From NCBI RefSeq assembly GCF_025660475.1, contig NZ_JAOUSF010000001.1:806001-870000 (forward strand): 64,000 nucleotides of DNA, written 5' to 3'. The DNA is from Perspicuibacillus lycopersici (lineage in GTDB: Bacteria; Bacillota; Bacilli; Bacillales; Caldibacillaceae). Numbering within the stretch: position 1 is the stretch's first letter; every line of letters starts with the position of its first letter. The translations under genes and the position numbers were made by a program. Positions 9,110-16,705 of the stretch are shown piece by piece. The notes beneath the pieces were generated by a model. That model was not told the origin of the DNA and did no database searches. It worked only from the letters and a program-made list of their open reading frames with translations.

Positions 9110-10573
9110 ATGAAAATTCTGTATATTGATGTTGATTCCTTACGTCCTGACCATCTAGGAAGCTATGGTTATCAACGGTCTACATCTCCGAATATTGATA
9201 GTGTTGCAGAAAGAGGTGTTCGATTCGAAAATTATTATGCCTCAGATGCACCATGTGCACCTTCACGAACAGCTTTATTCAGTTCTAAATTCGGTATTCA
9301 TAATGGACTCGTAAATCATGGTGGACTACAAGGAGATATACGCCCAATCGGTAGTGATCGCCCATTCAACTATCATCATACGGAGCATCAAGCATGGGTT
9401 GATACTTTACGATTTAAAGGTTTACATACCGCGATTATTAGCCCTTTTGCTGGTAGACATGCAGCATGGCATATTTTACAAGGATTTCTAGAAGTGCATG
9501 ATACTGGTAAGCATGCAGGAGAAACCGCAGGTGATGTTTCGAAAGAGGCAATTCGGTGGATAAAAGAAAGAGGTACGGAAAAACAGGATTGGTTTTTATA
9601 TCTTAATTTTTGGGACCCACATACACCATATCGCACGCCTGTAGATTATGGAAATCCATTTAAAAATGATCCTGCTCCGGACTGGTTAACAGAAGAAATT
9701 ATTGAAGCACAACGGAATAGCTACGGACCGATGAGTGCAAGAGATTTACCTAGAGGAAATCAATGGCCAGGATTGCCTGCTGAAATAGGTTCCCGTGAAG
9801 ATTTTAAAAACTGGATAGATGGGTATGACACTGCTATTCGCCATGTCGATGATCATATCGGGTTAATTTTTAATGCGTTAAAAGAGGAAGGATTATTTGA
9901 GGATACAATCATCATTATTTCTGCTGATCATGGGGAAAATCAAGGGGAGTTAAACGTATATGGCGATCACCAAACGGCAGATCATATTACGAGCCGCATC
10001 CCATGCATCATTGCTGGACCTGGAATTAAGCAAGGACATGTGGATGATGATTTCCATTATCAAATCGATTTCGGTCCAACGTTTACCGAATTCGTAAATG
10101 GCCGTCAAAGCATAAAATGGGATGGACAAAGCTTTTTACCAGCATTGACAGAAGGGAAATCAACTGGACGCGAATTTCTTGTACTGAGTCAACAAGCATG
10201 GAGCTGTCAACGAGCTGTTCGATTCGATCATTGGATCTTAATTCGAACATACCATGACGGCTTAAAGGATCTCCCAGACCTTATGTTATTTGATATTGAA
10301 AACGATCCACACGAAACGACGAATCTCATAAATGAAAAACCAGAGGTTGTTGCGAAAGGATTACGCTTTTTAGATCAATGGGTGAGTGAGCAAATGAAAA
10401 TATCTGACTCACCAGTGGACCCGATGTGGCAAGTCATTCATGAAGGTGGACCATTCCATACAAGAGTTGACTTTGCATTGGAAGGTTATATAAATAAACT
10501 TCGGAAAATGGGACGGAATGTTGCAGCAGATCGTTTGGAACAGCGCTATTCTAATAATAAAGTAAATGCGTAA
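9110..10573 (+). CDS. Cys-type (S1 family) sulfatase, cytoplasmic
   Basis: 487 residues. It opens with the metal-binding DVDSLRPDH stretch of the alkaline-phosphatase/sulfatase fold and carries the formylglycine signature C-A-P-S-R at residues 49-53, so Cys49 would be oxidised to the catalytic formylglycine. A second metal site is in SADHGENQGE. There is no signal peptide, so it should remove sulfate from imported sugars in the cytoplasm. The window also encodes the matching activating enzyme at 12472. The ribosome site AGAAAGGAAGAAAGG is adequate. A LacI-type operator lies upstream and an intrinsic terminator follows at once. Confidence 0.92.
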   Translation: MKILYIDVDSLRPDHLGSYGYQRSTSPNIDSVAERGVRFENYYASDAPCAPSRTALFSSKFGIHNGLVNHGGLQGDIRPIGSDRPFNYHHTEHQAWVDTLRFKGLHTAIISPFAGRHAAWHILQGFLEVHDTGKHAGETAGDVSKEAIRWIKERGTEKQDWFLYLNFWDPHTPYRTPVDYGNPFKNDPAPDWLTEEIIEAQRNSYGPMSARDLPRGNQWPGLPAEIGSREDFKNWIDGYDTAIRHVDDHIGLIFNALKEEGLFEDTIIIISADHGENQGELNVYGDHQTADHITSRIPCIIAGPGIKQGHVDDDFHYQIDFGPTFTEFVNGRQSIKWDGQSFLPALTEGKSTGREFLVLSQQAWSCQRAVRFDHWILIRTYHDGLKDLPDLMLFDIENDPHETTNLINEKPEVVAKGLRFLDQWVSEQMKISDSPVDPMWQVIHEGGPFHTRVDFALEGYINKLRKMGRNVAADRLEQRYSNNKVNA

Positions 10574-10604
10574 AAAAGAAGGTGTCCCATGGACACCTTC
10601 TTTT
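10573..10604 (+). terminator. Intrinsic terminator after sulfatase
   Basis: A perfect 10-bp stem (GAAGGTGTCC / GGACACCTTC) with a CAT loop, flanked by A-run and T-run, begins at the sulfatase stop codon. The flanking runs make it potentially active in both directions. Confidence 0.9.
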
Positions 10605-10834
10605 ATCAAATGCTTCCTGCTTTTTTCTCGAGAATATTTCACAGCATTTTTAAATTTCCCTTTCACTTCCACAAATAAACCATTCATTCATCTCGGTTAC
10701 TTATTACAGGCTAAATTACATGCTTCGGAAACTGTTTTCCACATTCCTTTAATATATCCTCTAATGGAGGATATATAACCTGCTGTCAAATGAATCATTT
10801 CTGTTTTTTATATTACCCTCTTATAAAAAGCAAG

Positions 10835-12199
10835 TTATTGACCAATGGAAAACTCTTCATCCGTTAATAAATGCTCTGGATCTTTCCCTATTTCGTCTTT
10901 ATGGAAATAATCTCTTATACTACCATCTGTTAAATAGTTAGTAATGGAGATCATTATCATTCCTTGGTCGAGCGATAAATATGTTTTTGCAACTTTATTT
11001 GTTTTCAGATTGATTGTGTCATAAAATCCAAGTTCTCCATAGACACCAAGTTCTTTTAATTTTTTGATATTATCAGAGACTTCCTCTGGTGCGTAATCTA
11101 ATGCTAGTATGGATGCATGCGGAGTAACAGTTGCCCGATCCTCATAGCCGCTTGTTCCTAATTCTTTCACGCCAAATTCTTGGTAACTATTTTGCGTTGC
11201 TGCAGGTGAGAATCCCCAAGCTGGATAGTTCATATTTTCCGCATACTTTATTTGTGCCTCTACATATCGAGCATCATTTAAACCTAGTGCCTTCGTTCCT
11301 AGTTCTTTTTCATTCAAATAAAGCGTTGGCATTAATGCTTCGAACATACTTCCTCCCCAGCTCGGAACATACTTAATACCTTCGTATTCATAGTGACCTT
11401 CATAAACATTGATACCGTTAATGTTTACATACTCACCCTCTGGTTGCTGCGACTGCCAATTATCCTTTGGAAGGAATGTGCGATATAGCTTAAACCAATG
11501 GTCTTCCGGTACATCCCCTTTTCCGATAGATATATAACTTGCTAATCTTGTTTCAGAATATAACATCCCATAGTGAGAGTCTGTATACTTACCTTGTGCT
11601 ACATCATAGCCGCCCCATAATTGTCCAACCTGTGGATCATATAATTTTGCATAATCCATTTTTTCAATCATTGGCTCTGTCAATTTATTTAGTTCTGGAA
11701 AATATTGTCCCGTTACAACTAGTGCTGCCGTTAACCACCCATTATCAACGGTAGAAATGAACTGTCCCCAGTCTTTTTTAACAGAGCCATCCTTTGTGTT
11801 GTACCAGTTATAAAATAAACCATTCCATTTTTCCATTTTCTCTAAAGTATTGACTACCACTTTAATATTATCCTTCGCATCCGCTTTTGAAATAATCCCT
11901 AACTTGGCTGCAGAAATAGTGCTTGTCATATACATTGCAATATTCGTAGGAGATGTATGGCCAGATGTCACAGTTTCCCCGTTCACATCCACACGATCAT
12001 CTGTAAGACCAGTATCTGGATTCGTATAGGTAGAGAAAAATTGATACGTATCCTCCGCTATGGAAAATAGTTCCTCTTCAAATTCCCCTTCCAATGGAAT
12101 CTTAGTTGCCTGCCTATTATTCAAACTAAACACGATTATTGCAACGACTAGAATAACGATAACAATACTTGATATAGCTATTAGTATCTTTTTATTCAA
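10835..12199 (-). CDS. GH144/glucoamylase-like (PF10091-type) glycosidase, membrane-anchored
   Basis: 454 residues. An N-terminal lysine pair and a single hydrophobic helix (ILIAISSIVIVILVVAIIVF) form a signal anchor, so the catalytic part faces outside. The body shows features of the glucoamylase-like family: DTYQFFSTYTNPDTGLTDDR, TSPTNIAMYM, STVDNGWL, PSWGGSMFEALMPTL, WGFSPAA and VTPHASILAL. Members include endo-beta-1,2-glucanases of GH144. The substrate here is inferred only. It lies between the sulfatase and FGE genes, read in the opposite direction to both; the divergent region with FGE holds an operator-like palindrome at 12368. Confidence 0.75.
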   Translation of the reverse strand: MNKKILIAISSIVIVILVVAIIVFSLNNRQATKIPLEGEFEEELFSIAEDTYQFFSTYTNPDTGLTDDRVDVNGETVTSGHTSPTNIAMYMTSTISAAKLGIISKADAKDNIKVVVNTLEKMEKWNGLFYNWYNTKDGSVKKDWGQFISTVDNGWLTAALVVTGQYFPELNKLTEPMIEKMDYAKLYDPQVGQLWGGYDVAQGKYTDSHYGMLYSETRLASYISIGKGDVPEDHWFKLYRTFLPKDNWQSQQPEGEYVNINGINVYEGHYEYEGIKYVPSWGGSMFEALMPTLYLNEKELGTKALGLNDARYVEAQIKYAENMNYPAWGFSPAATQNSYQEFGVKELGTSGYEDRATVTPHASILALDYAPEEVSDNIKKLKELGVYGELGFYDTINLKTNKVAKTYLSLDQGMIMISITNYLTDGSIRDYFHKDEIGKDPEHLLTDEEFSIGQ

Positions 12200-12367
12200 A
12201 TTATAATCACCTTGTTTCTATAATAATTACCCATACTTCCATTTATGTAAAAAATGCAGTTAACCCCATCACATAAATAACAACTAATCTTAGAAAACAG
12301 CCTTAAAAAAAGTTGGGCAAAATTTTCAAGTATTACTTTCTTCATTTTTTACAATTATTGTTGTTTT

Positions 12368-12384
12368 GTCGAAACGTTTCAATT
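12368..12384. promoter_or_regulatory. LacI-type operator between glycosidase and FGE
   Basis: TGTCGAAACGTTTCAAT contains the perfect palindrome GAAACGTTTC and is the best-formed of the four related sites in the first 13 kb. It lies about 90-170 bases from the two divergent starts. Confidence 0.65.
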
Positions 12385-12471
12385 AGAATAAATTATATCA
12401 ATCCATGAATCCGTTTTCAACAGTTTTTCCGAGTAATAAACAAATTGTATACTTTTAAAGGGGTTTTCAAA

Positions 12472-13458
12472 ATGAGTCAGGAATGCTGTAAACCAGCATC
12501 GAAAAATATTACTATTCCAAATAGCAACGATTGCTGTATCCCGAAGAATGAGAGAAATAGCAATCAAATGAAATCCGTATTCGATAGTGCTACTATTTCA
12601 AAAGCGAATCTAGAAAACATGATTTATTTAGAAGGTGGTAGCTATTCAATGGGTGACCACTTTAACGAAGGATTTCAGAAGGATTCAGAAGGGCCAGTAA
12701 CGGTTGTTACGGTGGAACCTTTTTACATCGATACTTTTGCAGTAACGAATGCACAATTTCAAAAATTCGTTGAGGAAACTGGTTACATTACCGAATCAGA
12801 AAAATATGGATGGTCCTATGTATTCCATTTACTTCTCCCAGAAAAGTTGAAGCGAAACAGTCCCGCTCCATCACAAACCCCTTGGTGGCTAGCAGTGGAA
12901 AAAGCTTGCTGGCACATGCCAGAAGGTCCTGGTTCTTCCACCATTGGCAGAGAAAATCATCCAGTAATCCATATTTCATGGAATGATGCAATTGCTTACT
13001 GTAAATGGTCGGGAAAAAGATTACCTACTGAAATCGAGTGGGAATTTGCTGCAAGAGGTGGACTTGATGGGAACCGATACCCGTGGGGAGATGAGCTAAC
13101 ACCTAATGGGATCCATAAATGTAATATATGGCAAGGGACATTTCCAATCAAGAATTCAAAAGCAGACGGATACATTAGTACTGCACCAGTCGATAGCTTC
13201 GAGGCAAATAATTACGGAATTTATAATTTAGCCGGCAATGTATGGGAATGGTGCCAAAATGATTTTCATGAAAAATTTGCACCTCCGAAGCAAAGCTTAC
13301 AATTTGAACCTCCGCATATTTTCAAAACAATGCGAGGTGGTTCGTATCTTTGCCATGATTCCTATTGCAATCGTTATCGCGTCTCCGCTAGAACAAGCAA
13401 CACCGTAGAAAGTGCAACTGGGAATATAGGTTTCCGCTGTGTAATGAATGGAGTGTAA
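12472..13458 (+). CDS. Formylglycine-generating enzyme (sulfatase-activating)
   Basis: 328 residues. It belongs to the FGE/SUMF1 family that uses oxygen and copper to turn the sulfatase active-site Cys into formylglycine. The typical motifs are present: EGGSYSMGD, PVIHISWNDAIAYCKWSGKRLPTEIEWEFAARGG in segments, NLAGNVWEWC, and RGGSYLCHDSYCNRYRVSART with the two catalytic cysteines at about residues 294 and 299. The true start is ATG 12472 behind AAAGGGG, not the upstream ATG at 12445. The N-terminus has two Cys-Cys pairs (residues 4-5 and 21-22), unusual and possibly metal-related. It would activate the sulfatase 2 kb upstream. Confidence 0.92.
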   Translation: MSQECCKPASKNITIPNSNDCCIPKNERNSNQMKSVFDSATISKANLENMIYLEGGSYSMGDHFNEGFQKDSEGPVTVVTVEPFYIDTFAVTNAQFQKFVEETGYITESEKYGWSYVFHLLLPEKLKRNSPAPSQTPWWLAVEKACWHMPEGPGSSTIGRENHPVIHISWNDAIAYCKWSGKRLPTEIEWEFAARGGLDGNRYPWGDELTPNGIHKCNIWQGTFPIKNSKADGYISTAPVDSFEANNYGIYNLAGNVWEWCQNDFHEKFAPPKQSLQFEPPHIFKTMRGGSYLCHDSYCNRYRVSARTSNTVESATGNIGFRCVMNGV

Positions 13459-13553
13459 CAATATTTCGATCTTTAACTTGAATTCGGGAAAGCATAGTTT
13501 ATAGTCTGCCAGTTATTTATACATAGTAATAAACAACACCTGCTTAATAATAA

Positions 13554-13604
13554 AAGTCCAAAATATGCAAGCAACAGGGTTAATGGCTTGTATATTTTGG
13601 ACTT
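13554..13604. terminator. Bidirectional terminator between FGE and khtU
   Basis: AAGTCCAAAATATGCAAGC pairs with GCTTGTATATTTTGGACTT across a short loop, with one mismatch. It sits between two convergent genes and would serve both. Confidence 0.8.
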
Positions 13605-13647
13605 CTACCGTTATTAATCTATTAATTGATTTGGTTATTTATTTCCT

Positions 13648-14874
13648 TCAATTTCCCGGGACTTCTATTTTTTTCTTTTCTCTCTCCATACTCCACTTGA
13701 AAATCTTATTTAAAAATTTATAAATCGGCTTACTTTCTTTCGTTAATAGTGGACCAGCAATTGCCAAAATGAGGACATACAGAGCGGTAAAAGGTGTTAA
13801 TATCGAATTTAATCCTGCAGTTATCCCTAAATTCGCTACAATAATAGAAAACTCTCCTCTAGCCATTATCGTTAATCCGATATTAGTAGAAGCTTTATGG
13901 GATAATCCTGCTCTTCTTCCAGAAATCAACCCTGCAACAAAATTTCCTATAATAGTAATAGCTGCCGCACCTAAAGCTAACCAAATCGCATCCACTAATG
14001 TCGAAGGATCAATACTTAATCCAAAACTAAAGAAAAATACTGCGCCAAAGAAATCTCGAAACGGAACAACTAAATGCTCAATTCTATCTCGATGCTCTGT
14101 TTCAGAAAATACTAACCCTAATAGCAATGCACCAATTGCTTCAGCAACGTGAAGTGTCTCTGAGAAACCAGCAACAAAAAATAAAATAGCAAAGATCACA
14201 ATAATAAAAATCTCGTCTGATTTAATATTTAGCCATTTGTTCAATAATGGTGCACCTTTGCGGGCGATGATAAAAAATAGGAGCATATAGCCTACCGAAA
14301 TAAGAACGGAAGTAATAATTCCAAGGACGGAGGTTGAACCTGCAAGTAAAATTCCAGACATTGTCGTTAAAAATAGAGCTAAAAATATATCGTCAAATAA
14401 AATAATACCTAATATAAGCTCTGTTTCTGGATTTGCCGTTCGTTTTAAGTCAACTAAAACTTTCGCAACAATGGCACTAGAGGATACACTGACTAGACCA
14501 GCAATAATGAGGATTTCCATCCATTCCATCCCTGTCAAAAATCCATATGCTAATCCTAATACAAAGTTTATCGCCACATAGATGCTTCCACCGACGACAA
14601 TATTTTTCCCAGATTTCATCAGCTTCCCAACGGAGAACTCTAAGCCTAAATAGAATAATAGAAATAGAACCCCAATACGTCCTAAGAAATGAATAATCTC
14701 GTCACTTTCAATAAAAGTTAAATCAATAATACCAAATGATGGTGCGTGTGGACCAACGATCATCCCAAGGACAATTAAGAAAGGAATAATCGAAAACTTA
14801 AGTTTGTTGGCAATAATTGATCCGACAGCAACCAAGACAAGTGCTGTACCAACCTCTAATACTAAATGATTCAT
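13648..14874 (-). CDS. khtU: K+/H+ antiporter membrane subunit KhtU
   Basis: 408 residues with about 12 hydrophobic helices, a CPA2-family cation/proton antiporter. Hallmarks include FLLFYLGLEFSVGKL, the ILFDDIFLALFL region with the paired Asp residues, and AEAIGALLLGLVFSETEHRD. In Bacillus subtilis the homologue KhtU exports K+ (and NH4+) and is gated by the peripheral subunit KhtT. The gene here follows khtT by 9 bases, in the same order. No khtS-like gene was seen upstream; an integrase-like gene takes its place. Confidence 0.9.
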   Translation of the reverse strand: MNHLVLEVGTALVLVAVGSIIANKLKFSIIPFLIVLGMIVGPHAPSFGIIDLTFIESDEIIHFLGRIGVLFLLFYLGLEFSVGKLMKSGKNIVVGGSIYVAINFVLGLAYGFLTGMEWMEILIIAGLVSVSSSAIVAKVLVDLKRTANPETELILGIILFDDIFLALFLTTMSGILLAGSTSVLGIITSVLISVGYMLLFFIIARKGAPLLNKWLNIKSDEIFIIVIFAILFFVAGFSETLHVAEAIGALLLGLVFSETEHRDRIEHLVVPFRDFFGAVFFFSFGLSIDPSTLVDAIWLALGAAAITIIGNFVAGLISGRRAGLSHKASTNIGLTIMARGEFSIIVANLGITAGLNSILTPFTALYVLILAIAGPLLTKESKPIYKFLNKIFKWSMEREKKKIEVPGN

Positions 14875-14883
14875 CTATATTCA

Positions 14884-15378
14884 TTACCCCTTCCCACATA
14901 ATAAACGGTTTATTAAATTTTTTATTTGATGTCTTTCTCCTGAAACAACTAATGTATCGCCTGTTTCAATCACTGTATCTGGACCAGGATAGTTTGTTTT
15001 TTTCTCATTCTTTTTCTTTATCGCGATTACTGTTACACTATAGTTATTTCTAATGTCCAGCTCTCCAATTGTTTGATTAACAGCAGGTGCATTCGGTTCC
15101 ACTTGGTACCATTCGATAATGATGTCGTCAAAAGCAAAGTCTACTGTTTCTAATGCTTTCGGTTTATAGGACATTCCACCTAAAATCCCTGCAATTTGTC
15201 TAGCTTCCTCATCATTTAATGTCACATTACTAACAACTTCTTCATAATCTGCTGCATCAAAATGATAAATTTCTCTTCTTCCATCATCATGAATGACAAT
15301 AACTAGCTTATCTTGGTTTTTCGTAATAATTTCAAACTTATATCCAATTCCTGGAAGTTCACTTTCTCGAATATTCAT
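14884..15378 (-). CDS. khtT: K+/H+ antiporter regulatory subunit KhtT
   Basis: 164 residues with no membrane helix. The N-terminal part (about 1-75) is the KhtT-specific domain opening NIRESELPGIGYKFEI. The C-terminal part (about 80-160) is a TrkA-C/RCK_C nucleotide-binding domain, seen in IGELDIRNNYSVTVIAI and ETGDTLVVSGERHQIKNLI. In the B. subtilis system this subunit binds c-di-AMP and senses pH to open KhtU. The start ATG 15378 follows a GGAGGAAAAGG site. Confidence 0.9.
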   Translation of the reverse strand: MNIRESELPGIGYKFEIITKNQDKLVIVIHDDGRREIYHFDAADYEEVVSNVTLNDEEARQIAGILGGMSYKPKALETVDFAFDDIIIEWYQVEPNAPAVNQTIGELDIRNNYSVTVIAIKKKNEKKTNYPGPDTVIETGDTLVVSGERHQIKNLINRLLCGKG

Positions 15379-15422
15379 CTTCCCTTTTCCTCCTTTAAAA
15401 TTGTCAGTAATAAATTTAAGGA

Positions 15423-15983
15423 TTAAAGATTTACATCAATTTTCGCTTTCAAATTATCTTCCTTAGAGATACCAATATATTTTAATGTTTCTGACCGCGA
15501 TGAATGGTGAAAGTGCTTTTGCAGTAAGGAAATTGCAACGCCGCGTTTATATGCATGGAATCCAAATGTTTTCCTCATCGAGTTGGTGCCAATTTTCCCT
15601 GGAATTCCAACCTCCTCTGCTGCTTGATGGATGATCCGATACGCTTGTTGGCGAGTGATAGGCTTCTTTGTTTTTGGGGATTGGTATAAATAATCGTCTG
15701 GTTGCAGATCATGTGAAAGGACATAAGGTAGTACAGCTCTTTTCACTTTACTATTAAGATAAATTTCCTGGGCACCGTCTTTTAAAGGCAAGGTATAGAA
15801 CTCATGAAAGTTTCCATTTGCATCCATAACATTGCCTACCTTTATCTCCAACAACTCGGTAATTTTTAACCCTGTATTAATCCCCATGACAAATAGTACA
15901 TAGTCCCGCTCAGAATGTTTCTTTAAATATCTCTTTATCGCATCGATTTGTTTTGTATCTCTAAGTGCTTCCACATATTCCAT
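15423..15983 (-). CDS. Catalytic-domain-only tyrosine recombinase-like protein, degenerate active site
   Basis: 186 residues corresponding only to the C-terminal catalytic domain of tyrosine recombinases, like the short integrase-type proteins common in Bacillus chromosomes. The tail HHSSRSETLKYIGIS holds the candidate nucleophile Tyr, and the SMRKTFGFHAYKRG block keeps the second Arg. However the usual first Arg (TGLRxSELL) is Lys here (NTGLKITELLEI), and the His that usually precedes the second Arg (HTLR) is Asn/Ser (NSMR). Recombinase activity is therefore doubtful; a DNA-binding role is possible. No attachment-like repeats were seen beside it. Confidence 0.8.
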   Translation of the reverse strand: MEYVEALRDTKQIDAIKRYLKKHSERDYVLFVMGINTGLKITELLEIKVGNVMDANGNFHEFYTLPLKDGAQEIYLNSKVKRAVLPYVLSHDLQPDDYLYQSPKTKKPITRQQAYRIIHQAAEEVGIPGKIGTNSMRKTFGFHAYKRGVAISLLQKHFHHSSRSETLKYIGISKEDNLKAKIDVNL

Positions 15984-16237
15984 CTGAAAACTCTCCTTAA
16001 ATTAATGTTACTTAATACTATTATATTATATTGTTTTGTAACATACAAATGATATCCCTCGATAAAAAGTAAACATGGTGGTATTCATCCACTATAAAAA
16101 ATAAAGGAGGAGCTATTTGGCAGTAACTTATTGCAGCAGAAACTACTTCTAATCTATTTCCACCCATATAGTGTACCCATTCTACAAACCTAGCAAATGA
16201 TTTGGCGAAAAAAGTCGAAATGTTTTTTAAAATATTA

Positions 16238-16252
16238 TTGAAAACGATTACA
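16238..16252. promoter_or_regulatory. Candidate CcpA cre site upstream of GH5 gene
   Basis: TTGAAAACGATTACA matches the 15-base cre consensus WTGNAANCGNWNNCA at every fixed position. It is about 450 bases before the GH5 start, so its role is uncertain. Confidence 0.45.
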
Positions 16253-16374
16253 TTTAGTGGTATTTTAAGTTTATTGAGTACTTTATTGAAAGTATTCAAA
16301 TTCTGTTTAACTAACAACCCTCATTACTTATTGAACCGATTTTCTTTATGAGAATTGGTTACTTTTTAACAAAA

Positions 16375-16390
16375 ATAAAAACGTTTTTAT
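16375..16390. promoter_or_regulatory. Operator-like palindrome, distal copy
   Basis: ATAAAAACGTTTTTAT is a perfect 16-bp palindrome with a central CG, as in LacI/GalR operators. The same sequence recurs at 16575, exactly 200 bp away. Confidence 0.6.
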
Positions 16391-16574
16391 ACTCGATTCT
16401 TATGTGTTTTCCTGCTTTTAATCGGTTATTTTTTTCATCGCATAATTAAAATACAAGAATAATGGAATTTCTTTTCCAGATTTTTATAAAATAGTAGTTT
16501 TCTATGTAACTAATGATTGAAGTAAACTCATTTGTTTTTCAGCTAAATAAAATTCTATCCTTATTTTCCAAAAA

Positions 16575-16590
16575 ATAAAAACGTTTTTAT
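16575..16590. promoter_or_regulatory. Operator-like palindrome, proximal copy
   Basis: Identical to the palindrome at 16375, with the four preceding A residues also shared. It lies about 115 bases before the GH5 start, where a repressor could act on the promoter. Confidence 0.6.
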
Positions 16591-16705
16591 TTTTTATTAT
16601 ATCCTTTGCTTTAAGGGGGTGGTCGCTTTACATAAAGTTTAACGTGCAATTCTTTTTTACGTCTTACTCTATTACAAATACTAAATAAAGAAGGTGTAAT
16701 TAAAT

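Larger units (their letters stand above)
15984..16705. other. Long intergenic region upstream of GH5 gene
   Basis: About 720 AT-rich bases with no convincing gene. A 98-codon reverse-strand frame at 16021-16317 has no ribosome site and no recognisable content. The region holds a cre-like site at 16238 and two identical 20-base operator-like sequences starting at 16371 and 16571. The run TTAAGGGGGTGG near 16611-16622 is too far from the GH5 start to be its ribosome site. Confidence 0.6.

Noticed and set aside
16021..16317. 98-codon reverse-strand frame in the intergenic region upstream of the GH5 gene
   Set aside because: No ribosome site, AT-driven composition and no recognisable protein pattern.
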